Source: an uncultured Litoreibacter sp. | Lineage (GTDB): Bacteria > Pseudomonadota > Alphaproteobacteria > Rhodobacterales > Rhodobacteraceae | Direction of reading: 5' to 3' | Assembly: GCA_947492995.1 (NCBI GenBank) | Contig: CANLOU010000001.1 | Location: 62,001 to 126,000, forward strand | DNA: 64,000 bases | Shown: in pieces, positions 1 to 9,610 of the stretch | How positions within the stretch are numbered: position 1 is the first letter of the stretch | Layout: every line of letters starts with the position of its first letter | The notes under the pieces: model-generated | The model's input: the letters and a program-made list of their open reading frames with translations, nothing else | Database searches by the model: none | Told to the model about the DNA's origin: nothing | Program-made: the position numbers and the translations under genes

Positions 1-583
1 AGCCATTCGGCTGCCACCCCCGCTGCCCCGGCACATGCAAGGTCACCGCGTCGCCGACCTTCAAAACGCCCTCGCGCTCCACCCAGGCCGTCACCCCGCG
101 TTTGTCCTTGGCCGCCAGTTTGAACCCTTTGCCATGCCCCGGCGCATCTTCGTCAATGACCGGCGCAGGCAAATGGCAGGGCTGGTTTTCCATATCCACC
201 GTCAGCGTCGCGCCGCTCTCTGACTGCAACCGCGACGAGGGCGGGATATGCGTAAAATCGGGAATGCCCTCAATCACCAGCCCAGCGCCGCACCATTCAG
301 GGTTGAAATGCTCCACCCCAATATCGGCGGCGACCTGCGCCATTTCCTCGGCCGACACCACGCAAATCTGGCGCGTGTTCCTGATCTCGGTGCCCTTGGG
401 ATATTGCGTCTTCACGCGGCTGCAGGACGGTCTTGTCAGCCCACCATGGTCCTCGCCCTGCAACCCGGCAAAGCTGACCTCCACCTGATCCACTGGCTCC
501 GAGCGCAGCGCCGCGTCGCGGTCCGGCACCCGGCCAAGCCAGACGATCTTTCCTGTATATTCGGTCTTTATCAACGCTGGCAT
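1..583 (-). CDS. MOSC domain protein (3' end beyond window)
   Basis: This open frame starts at an ATG at 583 and runs off the left edge, giving about 194 residues. The start is preceded by a strong GGGAGG ribosome site. The sequence MPALIKTEYTGKIVWLG, the GEDHGG segment and a conserved region around NPEWCGAGLVIEG match MOSC (molybdenum cofactor sulfurase C-terminal) proteins. Its cysteine is at about residue 99. Family knowledge suggests a role in handling sulfur or molybdenum cofactor, but stand-alone MOSC proteins have few defined substrates. It lies downstream of ftsH on the same strand, separated from it by an intrinsic terminator, so it probably has its own promoter. The far C-terminus is not visible. 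Confidence 0.82.
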   Translation of the reverse strand, partial: MPALIKTEYTGKIVWLGRVPDRDAALRSEPVDQVEVSFAGLQGEDHGGLTRPSCSRVKTQYPKGTEIRNTRQICVVSAEEMAQVAADIGVEHFNPEWCGAGLVIEGIPDFTHIPPSSRLQSESGATLTVDMENQPCHLPAPVIDEDAPGHGKGFKLAAKDKRGVTAWVEREGVLKVGDAVTLHVPGQRGWQPNG

Positions 584-666
584 CGCGCCCTCCCAAAACT
601 GCTGGGCGCAAACTGCCAGCCCCCGCGCGGGGGGTCCAGTCACGGATTGTGATATTGCGGGTCACA

Positions 667-698
667 AAAGAAAAACCCCGGCGCTGAGGCCGGGGTTT
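667..698 (-). terminator. Intrinsic terminator after ftsH
   Basis: Read on the minus strand, a 10-bp stem (AAACCCCGGC / GCCGGGGTTT, loop of 6) runs into a T-rich tract (TTTTTCTTTT). It begins 6 bp past the ftsH stop codon. It probably ends the tilS-ftsH transcript and isolates the MOSC gene. Confidence 0.9.
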
Positions 699-704
699 CA
701 AACG

Positions 705-2621
705 TTACGCAGAGGGTTCGGGTTCCATCCCCGGGTCCTTCGGCGTCTTTGGCTTCTTGGTCTTCGGGATGGCCGCCAGTGACGGTTTGCCGCCGCTATC
801 GGGCTCGTCCTTGTCGTCGTCATGGTCAATTGGCAGCCCCGCGATCACCTTGGTGATCTCGTCGCCGGTCAATGTCTCATACTCCAACAGGCCCTGCGCC
901 AGACGCTCGAAATCCTTGTTGTGCTTCTTCAGGATCTTGACGGCGGTGTCGTAGCCCTCGTCGATGATGGCCTTTACCTCGTCCTCGATCAGCTGCTTGG
1001 TCGCCGCCGAGACAGAGAAACCGCCTGCGCCGCCGCCACCTTGGTAGCCAGCCGCCGCTTCTTGGTAGTCGATGTTGCCGACCTTGTCGGACATGCCCCA
1101 GCGCATCACCATGGACCGCGCCATCTGGCTGGCCTGCTGAATGTCGCCCACAGGGCCAGATGACACTGAATCCGCGCCGTATTTCAGAATTTCGGCCGCC
1201 TTGCCCGCCATGGTCATGGCGATGCGTTGCTTGGCCTCGTCCTTGAACAGCTGTAGCCGGTCCATCTCGGGCAGGGACACAACCATGCCCAATGCGCCGC
1301 CGCGCGGGATGATCGTCGCCTTGTAGACGGGGTCGCATTTCTCAAGGTTCAGCCCCACAATTGCGTGGCCTGCCTCGTGGTAGGCGGTCTTTTCTTTCTG
1401 GTCCTGCGTCAGCACCATGGACCGGCGTTCCACGCCCATCAGCACCTTGTCCTTGGCCATCTCGAAATCTTCCATCGTGACAACCCGGCGCCCGATCCGC
1501 GCGGCGGACAAGGCCGCCTCGTTCACCAGGTTGGCCAGCTCCGCACCCGAGAAACCGGGGGACCCGCGCGCAATGATGCGCAGATCAACGTCAGGCCCCA
1601 GCGGGGTCTTGCGGGCATGCACGCGCAAAATCTTCTCGCGGCCTTTGATGTCGGGGTTGGGCACCTGCACCTGACGGTCAAAGCGGCCCGGGCGCAGCAG
1701 CGCAGGGTCCAGCACGTCGGCGCGGTTGGTCGCAGCCACAATGATGATGCCTTCATTGGCCTCAAAGCCGTCCATCTCAACCAGCAGTTGGTTCAGCGTT
1801 TGCTCGCGCTCGTCATTCCCGCCGCCATAACCCGCGCCACGGGACCGGCCCACGGCGTCGATCTCGTCGATAAACAGAATGCAAGGCGCGTTCTTCTTGG
1901 CTTGGTCGAACATGTCGCGCACACGCGACGCGCCCACACCCACAAACATTTCAACGAAGTCGGACCCCGAAATGGTGAAGAACGGCACGCCCGCCTCGCC
2001 CGCAATCGCGCGCGCCAGCAGCGTCTTACCAGTGCCCGGAGGGCCCACCAGCAGCGCACCTTTAGGGATTTTGCCCCCAAGCCGCGAGAACTTCTGCGGG
2101 TTGCGCAAAAACTCAACGATCTCTTCCAGCTCTTCCTTGGCCTCGTCGATGCCCGCCACGTCGTCAAACGTCACGCGGCCATGCTTTTCGGTCAGCAGCT
2201 TGGCGCGGCTTTTGCCAAAGCCCATCGCCCCGCCTTTGCCGCCGCCTTGCATGCGGTTCATGAAGAAAATCCAGATGCCGATGATGATGATGAACGGCAG
2301 CAGGGTGCCCACATAGGCCAACAGCCCGTTTTGTTCCTGCGCGGTCGCGGTGAAATCCACGTCATTGGCCAGCAAAACCTCGGTGACGTCGACGCCCTCG
2401 GGCATGATGGTGACGAATTGCTCGGTGCCGGTGGTGCCGACAATGCGTTCGCCGTCCAGCGTGGCGCTGTCCACATTGCCTTGTTCAACGCGGTCCACAA
2501 ATTCGGAATACGGGATCGTCCGGCTGTCCATTTGCGCCTGACCGCCGTTAAACAGGTTGAAAAGCGCCACGATCAGCAAAAGCAGAACGAGCCAGAAGGC
2601 GATATTACGCGCGTTGCCCAA
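705..2621 (-). CDS. ftsH: ATP-dependent zinc metalloprotease FtsH
   Basis: This is a 638-residue membrane-anchored AAA+ protease that degrades misfolded and regulatory membrane and cytosolic proteins. There are two membrane helices (about 7-24 and 104-123) flanking a periplasmic domain. The AAA module has Walker A GPPGTGKT at 193-200 and Walker B ILFIDEID at 248-255, and an Arg-finger region (LLRPGRFDR) follows. The zinc site HEAGH is at 415-419. Length and layout match bacterial FtsH. The C-terminal tail is rich in Asp, Lys and Pro, a variable region in the family. The gene lies 77 bp downstream of tilS on the same strand, as in other Rhodobacteraceae, and ends at an intrinsic terminator. 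Confidence 0.98.
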   Translation of the reverse strand: MGNARNIAFWLVLLLLIVALFNLFNGGQAQMDSRTIPYSEFVDRVEQGNVDSATLDGERIVGTTGTEQFVTIMPEGVDVTEVLLANDVDFTATAQEQNGLLAYVGTLLPFIIIIGIWIFFMNRMQGGGKGGAMGFGKSRAKLLTEKHGRVTFDDVAGIDEAKEELEEIVEFLRNPQKFSRLGGKIPKGALLVGPPGTGKTLLARAIAGEAGVPFFTISGSDFVEMFVGVGASRVRDMFDQAKKNAPCILFIDEIDAVGRSRGAGYGGGNDEREQTLNQLLVEMDGFEANEGIIIVAATNRADVLDPALLRPGRFDRQVQVPNPDIKGREKILRVHARKTPLGPDVDLRIIARGSPGFSGAELANLVNEAALSAARIGRRVVTMEDFEMAKDKVLMGVERRSMVLTQDQKEKTAYHEAGHAIVGLNLEKCDPVYKATIIPRGGALGMVVSLPEMDRLQLFKDEAKQRIAMTMAGKAAEILKYGADSVSSGPVGDIQQASQMARSMVMRWGMSDKVGNIDYQEAAAGYQGGGGAGGFSVSAATKQLIEDEVKAIIDEGYDTAVKILKKHNKDFERLAQGLLEYETLTGDEITKVIAGLPIDHDDDKDEPDSGGKPSLAAIPKTKKPKTPKDPGMEPEPSA

Positions 2622-2698
2622 GAGGTATCTCCCGAAATCGGATTGGATTAAGTCGCCACTACAGCGTTGACCTTAAAATAGGGGTAATGCGCTTAAGT

Positions 2699-3934
2699 TC
2701 AATGCGATAAAAGGCTGGAAAGGAACTGTTCGCGGGATCGTGTCAATCTGGCGCACCATCCGTTGGGCATTCCTGCCAATGGGGCAGCCACCAATTCCTC
2801 CCCCCGCCACACCGCCGGAGAGGCCATAACCGATGCCCGGGGCATCTTGGACCCACGCCAGTCAGGGCATAATTTCAGCCCCCCCTCGCCCATGGCCCGC
2901 AGTTCAAGATCCGGCGCATACGGCCCCTCAAACGCCCAGCGGTGGTCCCAAATATCATCAGACGCACACGCGGTCTGGCGCACGGCGTCAAATTCCCGCG
3001 TTACCCGAATTGTCTCGTGGTTGCAGGACCACAGGCAGCCGTGCAGCGTCACGGTTTGCTGCCGCCTGACCGCTTGGATCAGGTTTTGCTGCTCCGCGCG
3101 GCGCGGCGGGTAGGCAGATGGCGCAACCCCGTTCGCAACGGCCAAAACGAACCGCCGCGCTTCCTCAAAGCCCAGATTGCAAAACGCCCGCCAGTCAAAA
3201 GTGACGTCGCCCTGCTCCAGCTCCGCCAGCGCCATGATGTTGCGCATGGTCAGCCCCTGCAGCGCGGCGGAGGCCGCGCTCATCTGGGCGCTCACTTGGG
3301 TCAGCGTATCTACGCCAATATCCAACGCAGACAGCGCCGACAGCACATGCCGCGCCTTTACGCGCTCAAATCTCACATCTTGGTTGGACGGGTCCTCGAC
3401 CCAGTCCTGCGGAATTTTCTCAAGATAGGACCGCAGCTCCGCGCGGGTCCGCCCCAGCAGGGGGCGGTAGAACGAAACGCCGTCGCGGCGCATCGTGGAC
3501 GCCATCCCCGACAGCCCGTCCACGCCCGCGCCACGTGCCAAACGCATCAGAAATGTCTCCGCCTGGTCGTCGGCGGTATGGCCAACCGCAACGCCAACAA
3601 GCCCGTGCCGCTTGGCCCAATCGGCCAACAACCCGTACCGCGCCTGCCGCGCCGCGTCCTGTAGGTTGCCGCCGTCGGGGCCGCCTTCCCAAACCAGAAC
3701 GTCATGCGGCACATCCAAGCCGTCGCAGACCTGCGCCACATAGCCGGCCTCCTGCGCTGACCCGTCCCGAAGCCCGTGGTCCACCGTGGCGGCGCACAGG
3801 GTCACGCGGGCGTCTTTCGCCGCCTCGACCATAACCTGCAACAACGCCATCGAGTCGCTGCCGCCAGACACAGCCACCCCAAAAGTGCCGCCCGTATTTG
3901 CATTTAGAAAGTTAAGAAAGCTGTCGCTCAGCAC
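2699..3934 (-). CDS. tilS: tRNA(Ile)-lysidine synthase TilS
   Basis: The 411-residue enzyme converts the wobble cytidine of tRNA-Ile(CAU) to lysidine using ATP and lysine, which is essential for AUA decoding. The PP-loop ATPase motif SGGSDS is at residues 23-28, followed by a typical N-type ATPase domain (GHTADDQAETFLMRL) and a variable C-terminal part. The start codon is GTG at 3932-3934, directly abutting the cpoB stop (TGAGTG), so translation is probably coupled to cpoB. No better ATG exists near the PP-loop, and the short N-terminus matches the family. Confidence 0.95.
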   Translation of the reverse strand: MLSDSFLNFLNANTGGTFGVAVSGGSDSMALLQVMVEAAKDARVTLCAATVDHGLRDGSAQEAGYVAQVCDGLDVPHDVLVWEGGPDGGNLQDAARQARYGLLADWAKRHGLVGVAVGHTADDQAETFLMRLARGAGVDGLSGMASTMRRDGVSFYRPLLGRTRAELRSYLEKIPQDWVEDPSNQDVRFERVKARHVLSALSALDIGVDTLTQVSAQMSAASAALQGLTMRNIMALAELEQGDVTFDWRAFCNLGFEEARRFVLAVANGVAPSAYPPRRAEQQNLIQAVRRQQTVTLHGCLWSCNHETIRVTREFDAVRQTACASDDIWDHRWAFEGPYAPDLELRAMGEGGLKLCPDWRGSKMPRASVMASPAVWRGEELVAAPLAGMPNGWCARLTRSREQFLSSLLSH

Positions 3935-4744
3935 TCACGAGCAGCCCAGGCTCGCGCGCGACTGGCTGGCCAAGGGAACTTGGTCGGACCCCGGGTACCG
4001 GTTGCCGACCTCTTGCAGCATCAAACACGCCTCGCTGCGTTGCCCCAAAGCGTCCAGCGACAGGCCCAGCTTGTACAGCGCCTCGGGCGCGCGGGGGCTG
4101 TCAGGTGATCCCGAGAAACTTTCCAGATAGGCCCGCGCTGCCCCATGCGGGTCGCCCGCCTGCTCCAACGCGGATCCGCGCAGGAAATGGGCGTCCGCCT
4201 CTAGCGGGCTGCCCGGGTAGGATTGCGTAAAGGTCGCGAACTGCGCAGCGGCGCCGCGAAAGTCACTGGCGGCGAGCGCCCCCTGCGCCCGCTCAAAGTC
4301 GTTCTTCTCGCCGATGGCCAGTTCCGGCGCGTCGGTCGATGGGGTGGGCAGTTGCGCCGCCGGGGCCGCGCCTGCGTCGCCGCCCAATACAGGCGTCTGG
4401 CCAATGGCCCCCAGATCGCCGCCCTCAAGCTCCACCAGCCGGAATTCCAAATCGCCAATGCGATTTGTCCCGTCGGTCACCACGCGGTTGATGCGGTTTT
4501 CAAGCTGCTCGGTCTTGGCGTTCAGGCGGGTCAGCCCCGCCTCAATCGCGTCGATGCGCTGCAAGGTGTCGCCGGTGACGGTGGTGCCGCCGCCGGTGCC
4601 TGTGGCCGACAGTTCCGACTTCAGCCGCGCGATCTCGGCGTTCAGAACGCCAAGTTCCGACCTGATGTCGGCCAGGGAACTATCCTGCGCCGAGGCAGGC
4701 ACGGCCAAAGCCACAAACAGGGACACACACAGAAAACGCATCAT
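3935..4744 (-). CDS. cpoB: Tol-Pal accessory protein CpoB/YbgF
   Basis: This 269-residue periplasmic protein has a signal peptide (cleavage probably after ASA, about residue 20). A coiled-coil N-terminal part (heptad-like LNAEIARLKSEL and LTRLNAKTEQLENRINRV) and a low-complexity linker follow. C-terminal TPR repeats cover about 150-269 (YPGSPLEADAHFLRG, LEQAGDPHGAARAYLES). In E. coli CpoB coordinates outer-membrane constriction with peptidoglycan synthesis and binds TolA. It is the last gene of the tol-pal cluster here and abuts tilS. An alternative ATG sits one codon downstream. Confidence 0.93.
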   Translation of the reverse strand: MMRFLCVSLFVALAVPASAQDSSLADIRSELGVLNAEIARLKSELSATGTGGGTTVTGDTLQRIDAIEAGLTRLNAKTEQLENRINRVVTDGTNRIGDLEFRLVELEGGDLGAIGQTPVLGGDAGAAPAAQLPTPSTDAPELAIGEKNDFERAQGALAASDFRGAAAQFATFTQSYPGSPLEADAHFLRGSALEQAGDPHGAARAYLESFSGSPDSPRAPEALYKLGLSLDALGQRSEACLMLQEVGNRYPGSDQVPLASQSRASLGCS

Positions 4745-4758
4745 TTCATTAAGCCTTC

Positions 4759-5280
4759 TTAGCTTGTCGCGCCGGCCCCAATGACCGTCACCGCACGGCG
4801 GTTTTTAGAATAACAAGCCTCGGTTGAACAGACCTCGATGGGGCGCTCCTTGCCGAAGGTCACGGTGCGCATGCGCCCGTCGGCCACGCCTTGGCTCACC
4901 AAATAGTCACGCACGGCCGCCGCGCGGCGCGCGCCCAATGCCAAGTTGTATTCCCGGGTGCCCTGCTCGTCGGCATGGCCTTCGATGATCGCGGTGAAGC
5001 TGGTGTTGGTGTTCAGCCAGCTGGCCTGCTGCGCCAAGGTTGCGCGGCCCACATCGGTCAGGGTCGAGGTGTCCACCGCAAACAAGACGCGGTCGCCGAT
5101 GGTCTGGTTGAAATAGGCCACCGAATTGGGGGCCAGGGCGCCGGTGGTCACCGGGGTGTTGTCGATGCCCGTCCCCGCGCCGCCCGTGCCAAGGCGGTCA
5201 TTTTGGTTGAACAGGCCGCCCGAACAGGCGGACAGGCCCAGCGAGGCGGTCAGCAGCATAGCTGTGGAGAGGGTTTTCAT
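4759..5280 (-). CDS. pal: Peptidoglycan-associated lipoprotein Pal
   Basis: This 173-residue outer-membrane lipoprotein starts at the ATG at 5280, which begins a lipoprotein signal peptide with lipobox LSAC and acylated Cys19. The longer upstream frame has no signal-like sequence and is rejected. An OmpA-like domain fills the C-terminal two thirds; it includes IIEGHADEQGTREYNLALG and RMRTVTFGKERP, the peptidoglycan-binding core. Pal binds peptidoglycan and TolB and draws the outer membrane inward at division. It lies 101 bp downstream of tolB and 14 bp upstream of cpoB. Confidence 0.97.
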   Translation of the reverse strand: MKTLSTAMLLTASLGLSACSGGLFNQNDRLGTGGAGTGIDNTPVTTGALAPNSVAYFNQTIGDRVLFAVDTSTLTDVGRATLAQQASWLNTNTSFTAIIEGHADEQGTREYNLALGARRAAAVRDYLVSQGVADGRMRTVTFGKERPIEVCSTEACYSKNRRAVTVIGAGATS

Positions 5281-5381
5281 GGGTTTGATCCTTATGGCTC
5301 TTATTGGCTCGATTGGTTGGACATTAACATTTTTCGCATGGGCAGGGGAATAACCCATGTCCACACGCATTATTTCAACAC

Positions 5382-6698
5382 CTATTTCAGCAGCGGCGAC
5401 CAGCTTGGGTCCGACCCGCCCTGGCGCACCGCGCGCAGGTTGCGGCCCGAGATGTCGACGCTGTGCAAGGTCGACGACCCGCCCTCGCCGCTGGTTTCGC
5501 GGGTAAACATGATGACCCGCCCGTTGGGCGACCATGTGGGGCCTTCGTCTAGGAAGGAGGCGGTCAGCAACCGCTCGCCCGATCCGTCGGTGTTCATAAC
5601 GCCGATATGGAACCGGCCACGGTTCTGCTTGGTAAACGCAATCAGGTCGCCACGCGGCGACCAGACGGGGGTGCCGTAGCGCCCCTGCCCAAAGGAAATC
5701 CGCGTCGCCTCCCCGCCATTGGCGCCCATCACATAAAGCTGCTGCGTGCCGGAGCGGTCGCTTTCAAACACGATGCGGCTGCCATCGGGCGAGAAGCTCG
5801 GCGCGGTCTCAATCGTGGGGTCGCTCGTCAGTTGCGCAGGCGCGCCGCCCGCAATGCTCATCTTGTACAGGTCCGTGTTGGACCCCGTGGTCAGCGAGTA
5901 CACCACCGACTGCCCGTCCGGCGCGAAGCGCGGCGCGAAGCTCATGGTGCCTGGCTGGTCCTGCAGCACCTGACGGCTGACGGTGCCCACATCCAGCACA
6001 TAAATTTTGGGGAACCCCGTCTCGTAGCTGGTGTAAATCACGCGGTTGCCGTTGGGCGAGAAGCGCGGGGCCAGCACAATGGATTGGTCCGTGGTCAGGA
6101 ACTGGTTGTTTTCGCCGTCGTAATCCATGATCGCGATCCGCTTGGCCCGCGCGTTCTTCGGCCCGCTCTCGGAGACGTAGACGACGCGGCTGTCGAAATA
6201 GCCGCCCTCGCCGGTAATGCGCGAATAAACCGCGTCCGCCACCTTATGCGCCATGCGCCGCCAGCCGTCGGTGGAGCCTACAAATTGCAGGCCCTCGCCC
6301 AGTTGCTGCTCGGAAAACACGTCAAACAGGCGGAACTTCACCACAATCTGGTTGTCGCCCGCGGTCGAGACCGACCCCGTCACCAACGCCTGCGCGTTGA
6401 TGGCTTTCCAGTCGGCAAACTGCACGGGGCTGTCAAAGCTGGTGATGTTCGAGATGAACGCCTCTTTCGGGATTTCGCGGAACAGCCCCGAGTTGGACAA
6501 ATCCGCCGCCACCACCCGCGCCAGGTCCGCCGCAAACTGATCCGCCCCCGCCGTCTCCGCGACAAAGTTGGGCGCGGCAAAGGGCAATGGCTCGATATTG
6601 GGGTTGTCCAGCTCAATGCGCAAAGGCTCTTGGGCGGCGGCAACCGACGCCCAGACCGAGGCCATCACCAGCGTTAAAACTACAAAAAACCGTTTCAT
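5382..6698 (-). CDS. tolB: Tol-Pal translocation protein TolB
   Basis: This 438-residue periplasmic protein starts at the ATG at 6698, preceded by AAAGGA. That start gives a clean signal peptide ([20 protein letters not shown], cleavage near residue 22). An N-terminal alpha/beta domain is followed by a C-terminal beta-propeller made of repeats of the type [16 protein letters not shown]. TolB shuttles between TolA and Pal at the division site. A 107-bp gap separates it from the upstream secreted TolA-domain gene, so an internal promoter is possible. Confidence 0.97.
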   Translation of the reverse strand: MKRFFVVLTLVMASVWASVAAAQEPLRIELDNPNIEPLPFAAPNFVAETAGADQFAADLARVVAADLSNSGLFREIPKEAFISNITSFDSPVQFADWKAINAQALVTGSVSTAGDNQIVVKFRLFDVFSEQQLGEGLQFVGSTDGWRRMAHKVADAVYSRITGEGGYFDSRVVYVSESGPKNARAKRIAIMDYDGENNQFLTTDQSIVLAPRFSPNGNRVIYTSYETGFPKIYVLDVGTVSRQVLQDQPGTMSFAPRFAPDGQSVVYSLTTGSNTDLYKMSIAGGAPAQLTSDPTIETAPSFSPDGSRIVFESDRSGTQQLYVMGANGGEATRISFGQGRYGTPVWSPRGDLIAFTKQNRGRFHIGVMNTDGSGERLLTASFLDEGPTWSPNGRVIMFTRETSGEGGSSTLHSVDISGRNLRAVRQGGSDPSWSPLLK

Positions 6699-6805
6699 AT
6701 AGGGGTATCCTTTCACGGCATCCCAAAATTGCAACGCCCCGCCACAGGCGTCGATCTCATTCGGCAGCTTCCGGCTTGTCGGCGTCATATTGGCAAAGTC
6801 ACAGC

Positions 6806-7183
6806 TCACTTGGAAGGCTCCTCATTCAGCACAAAGACAAGGTTGGATGCGCGCCATTCGTCATATCGTTCAGCGGGCAAATCAAAGCCGTCGCGGCCAC
6901 ATCTCATGATGGCGCGTTCGACGGTCAGATACATGGCAATCGCCTCACCCTCGGTGCCGCCACGGTTTTCCTGCCAAATAATGTCGTCAGCCCCAAACGT
7001 GCCATCCGGCTTCAAATCCAGGCTGACAAACATCCAGATATAGTCGGACACATCCGCCAAGGCGGCCACGTTCCAGCACGGGACGATCTGGGCTTTCAAA
7101 GCCTCAGACAGGTCCTCATCCGCCAAGGCCGGGCCGGACCACGCGGCCAGCATTAGGGCGGCACTTAACGCGGGCAGTCTCAT
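6806..7183 (-). CDS. Secreted stand-alone TolA C-terminal-like domain protein
   Basis: This 125-residue protein has a cleavable signal peptide (about 1-21, ending GPALA). The mature part resembles the TolA C-terminal domain encoded just upstream. Both have CWNVAAL / CWNVGAL, then RAI-x-RCG-xx-GF-x-LP-x-E-x-Y-xx-WR near the end. It has no membrane anchor or linker of its own. Its ATG overlaps the tolA stop (ATGA at 7180-7183), so it is translationally coupled to tolA. I infer that it arose by duplication of the TolA domain and acts in the periplasm, perhaps competing for or bridging TolB, Pal or CpoB. The homology is read by eye, and the function is unknown. Confidence 0.8.
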   Translation of the reverse strand: MRLPALSAALMLAAWSGPALADEDLSEALKAQIVPCWNVAALADVSDYIWMFVSLDLKPDGTFGADDIIWQENRGGTEGEAIAMYLTVERAIMRCGRDGFDLPAERYDEWRASNLVFVLNEEPSK

Positions 7184-8310
7184 CGAATTTCCTTCGTCGT
7201 GGCGTTGAACTTCACCTCAACGCCGCGCCAGATGTTGTACTTCTCGGGCGGCAGGCCAAAGCCAGCCGACCCACAGCGGATGATCGCGCGTCGCGCGGCC
7301 TCGTAGGCGCGGTCAACGGCTCCGCCGGTGCCGCCCTCAGCCCCAACCAACCGGATCGAGCCAATCTCAGGTTTCGCGTCGGGCGTCATGGTGAAACCAA
7401 CAATAACTGTCACCTTGAGCGCATCCGACCCCAAGGCCCCCACATTCCAGCATTTCTGAATGGCGAGGATGAACGCGCCCTTTTCGGCACGCGTAATCGG
7501 CTCTCCCGATCCGCCGCCGGGCGAGGCATTGTCTTCCACCGCGTTGTCCTGATTGGCTTCCGTCACGGCCTCGTTAATCAAATCTTCCAGCCCCGGGACG
7601 GCTGGCGTCTCGGTGGGCTCGGTGGGCTCGGCCACCTCGGTCTCCGCAGGGGCGGGCGGTGTCGGTTTGCGGCCGGGCCGCACGGATTTGGTCGGTGCGC
7701 CTGTGGCAGGCTCGTCGGCTTCGGTGACGATCTCGGTGGTGGTCGGGGCCTCGGTGGTGGTCGTGTCCACCTCTTCTTGCACAACCTCCGCCGCCTCGTC
7801 CGAGGCGGTTTCCGTCTGCGCGACCTCGTCCACCTCGACCTCCGGCTCGACCACTTCCGTGATCTCGGGCGCAATCACATCTTCCTGACGCGGCACGGGT
7901 TCGGCGTCGGGCACAACCACCACGTCGCCCGGGTCGCCTTCCGGCTCCTCCGGTGCAGCCACATCCGGCTCCACCACATCAGGCTGCGCGGGCTCTTCAA
8001 TCTCAACGGGCGTCTCGGGCTGCGCTTCGGCCAATTGCGGCGCTTCCTCAGGCGGCTCCACGACGTCGTCCGGGGTTTCCACCACGGCGGGTGCAGGCTC
8101 ATCTGCGGCGGGCGCGTTCAATGCGGGCGGGGCCTCGCCGGTCTCCGGCCCGCTGGGCCGCAGCGCGTCCAATTGGTCTTCGGTGATGATCGACACATCC
8201 GTCGCGGTGATCGCCTCAAAGTCGTCATGCGACACGAAGAAGCCACCTATCAACAGCCAGACGAACAGGCCTGCATGGCCCGCCCCCGAGATGTAGGTGC
8301 CTGTTTTCAT
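7180..8310 (-). CDS. tolA: Tol-Pal energy-transducing protein TolA
   Basis: This 376-residue inner-membrane protein spans the periplasm and links the TolQR motor to TolB and Pal. The start chosen is the ATG at 8310, just after GGAGG. A TTG 13 codons upstream is in frame but less likely. One N-terminal membrane helix (about 12-27, AGLFVWLLIGGFFV) precedes a long linker (about 45-265) dominated by Glu, Pro, Val and Thr. A TolA/TonB-like C-terminal domain containing CWNVGAL follows. The linker differs from the Lys/Ala-rich helix of enterobacterial TolA. The gene lies 19 bp after tolR and overlaps the next gene by 4 bp. Confidence 0.93.
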   Translation of the reverse strand: MKTGTYISGAGHAGLFVWLLIGGFFVSHDDFEAITATDVSIITEDQLDALRPSGPETGEAPPALNAPAADEPAPAVVETPDDVVEPPEEAPQLAEAQPETPVEIEEPAQPDVVEPDVAAPEEPEGDPGDVVVVPDAEPVPRQEDVIAPEITEVVEPEVEVDEVAQTETASDEAAEVVQEEVDTTTTEAPTTTEIVTEADEPATGAPTKSVRPGRKPTPPAPAETEVAEPTEPTETPAVPGLEDLINEAVTEANQDNAVEDNASPGGGSGEPITRAEKGAFILAIQKCWNVGALGSDALKVTVIVGFTMTPDAKPEIGSIRLVGAEGGTGGAVDRAYEAARRAIIRCGSAGFGLPPEKYNIWRGVEVKFNATTKEIR

Positions 8311-8329
8311 GTCCTCCGGTATCACGAGA

Positions 8330-8806
8330 TTACCCGCCTTGCCCGTCAAAGGCCGGGCCGTCGGTATCCGTCACCAGTCCGATGTTGGAAAAGCCCGCGT
8401 TGTTCATCGCGCCCATGATCTGCACCACCTGCGCGTAGGACACCGCCCCATCGGCGCGCAAAAACACCTTGTCCGATGTGCGCTCCGCCGCGATGGCGCG
8501 CAGCCGCGCGATGAAGTCGGCATTCGCCACTTCGGTGTTCATGATCGACAATTGGCCGCTGGCCTCCACGGTGATCGTCAGAGGCTCCTCGTCCTCCGTC
8601 GGCAGGGCGTTGGCCGCCGTTTTGGGCAGCTCCACCGGCACGCCCACCGTCAGCAGGGGGGCGGCCACCATGAAGATAATCAAAAGCACCAGCATCACGT
8701 CCACGAAGGGGGTGACGTTGATCTCCGACATCGGCTTGGCCTTGTTCTTGCGCCGCCGGCCCCGCCGGGACCCGCTCGCCGCGCCCTGAACCACTCCGCC
8801 GCCCAT
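8330..8806 (-). CDS. tolR: Tol-Pal motor subunit TolR
   Basis: This 158-residue ExbD/TolR family protein has a basic cytoplasmic N-terminus (SRRGRRRKNKAK). A single membrane helix at about 33-52 carries the ion-path aspartate Asp36 (VTPFVDVMLVLL), and a periplasmic domain follows. With TolQ it uses the proton gradient to energise TolA. It starts 3 bp after the tolQ stop, typical of a coupled pair. Confidence 0.96.
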   Translation of the reverse strand: MGGGVVQGAASGSRRGRRRKNKAKPMSEINVTPFVDVMLVLLIIFMVAAPLLTVGVPVELPKTAANALPTEDEEPLTITVEASGQLSIMNTEVANADFIARLRAIAAERTSDKVFLRADGAVSYAQVVQIMGAMNNAGFSNIGLVTDTDGPAFDGQGG

Positions 8807-8809
8807 GCC

Positions 8810-9505
8810 TCAGGCGTCCAACTGGCGCGACAGGATGGTCGAGAACTCGTCCGCAAAGGCCTCATGGCCTGAGGCAATCCGGTCCGCGTCCGCGCTCAGC
8901 TTGTTGTAGAAGATCACCGCAGGGATCGCGGCCAGCAGGCCCAGCGCGGTCGCCACCAGCGCCTCGGCGATGCCCGGGGCAACCACCGCAAGGTTTGTAT
9001 TCTGCGCAATCGCGATCTCTTCAAAGGCGTTCTTGATGCCCCAAACGGTGCCAAACAGGCCGATAAAGGGCGCGGTCGCGCCCACGGTCGCCAGAAACCC
9101 CAGCCCGTAATTCAGCTTTTCGTCTTCTTTGGCGATGGCCACGTCCATCGACCGCTCAATCCGCGCCGTGGCGCCTGCGATCAGTTGCCCGTCTTCGCGG
9201 TGCGAGCGCCGCCATTCCGTCATGCCCGCGCTGAAAATCCGCTCCGAGGCCCCGGCGGGGTTGCCCCCAATGCGGTCAAACACCTCGTCCAGCGGCTCGC
9301 CGGACCAGAAGGCGCGGTCAAACGCCTCGGCCTGCCGCCGCGCGATACGGTAGTTGATGAATTTCTGCACGATGATCGCCCAGCCCCAAAACGAGGCCGC
9401 AATCAGCATCAGCATCACAAGTTTTACAACGATAGTTGCCCGCCAGAACAACGCGGTGACACTAAAGTCTACCTCGTTGGCCAGGCCAATAGCCTCAGCT
9501 TCCAT
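8810..9505 (-). CDS. tolQ: Tol-Pal motor subunit TolQ
   Basis: This 231-residue MotA/TolQ/ExbB family inner-membrane protein has three membrane helices at about 26-47, 138-160 and 178-203. The conserved segment LATVGATAPFIGLFGTVWG and the helix-3 region EALVATALGLLAAIPAV are diagnostic. It forms the stator pore with TolR. It heads the tolQRA operon; ybgC lies 105 bp upstream on the same strand. Confidence 0.97.
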   Translation of the reverse strand: MEAEAIGLANEVDFSVTALFWRATIVVKLVMLMLIAASFWGWAIIVQKFINYRIARRQAEAFDRAFWSGEPLDEVFDRIGGNPAGASERIFSAGMTEWRRSHREDGQLIAGATARIERSMDVAIAKEDEKLNYGLGFLATVGATAPFIGLFGTVWGIKNAFEEIAIAQNTNLAVVAPGIAEALVATALGLLAAIPAVIFYNKLSADADRIASGHEAFADEFSTILSRQLDA

Positions 9506-9610
9506 ATACCCGCTCTTCTCTTTATCGCCGCTATCCTGCGGCTTGTTATGGTCCCGTCTTACAATGTTAGACGCATCAAATCCAATATTCTTGGGGAAAA
9601 GGCGAAAAAA

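Noticed and set aside
670-710. Possible tRNA-like fold near the ftsH end
   Set aside because: The structure is a simple terminator hairpin; no cloverleaf or anticodon arm can be drawn.
1365-2651. 428-residue open frame on the plus strand opposite ftsH
   Set aside because: It is a GC-rich shadow of ftsH; its composition (His, Arg, Ala, Gln-rich) has no protein-like motif.
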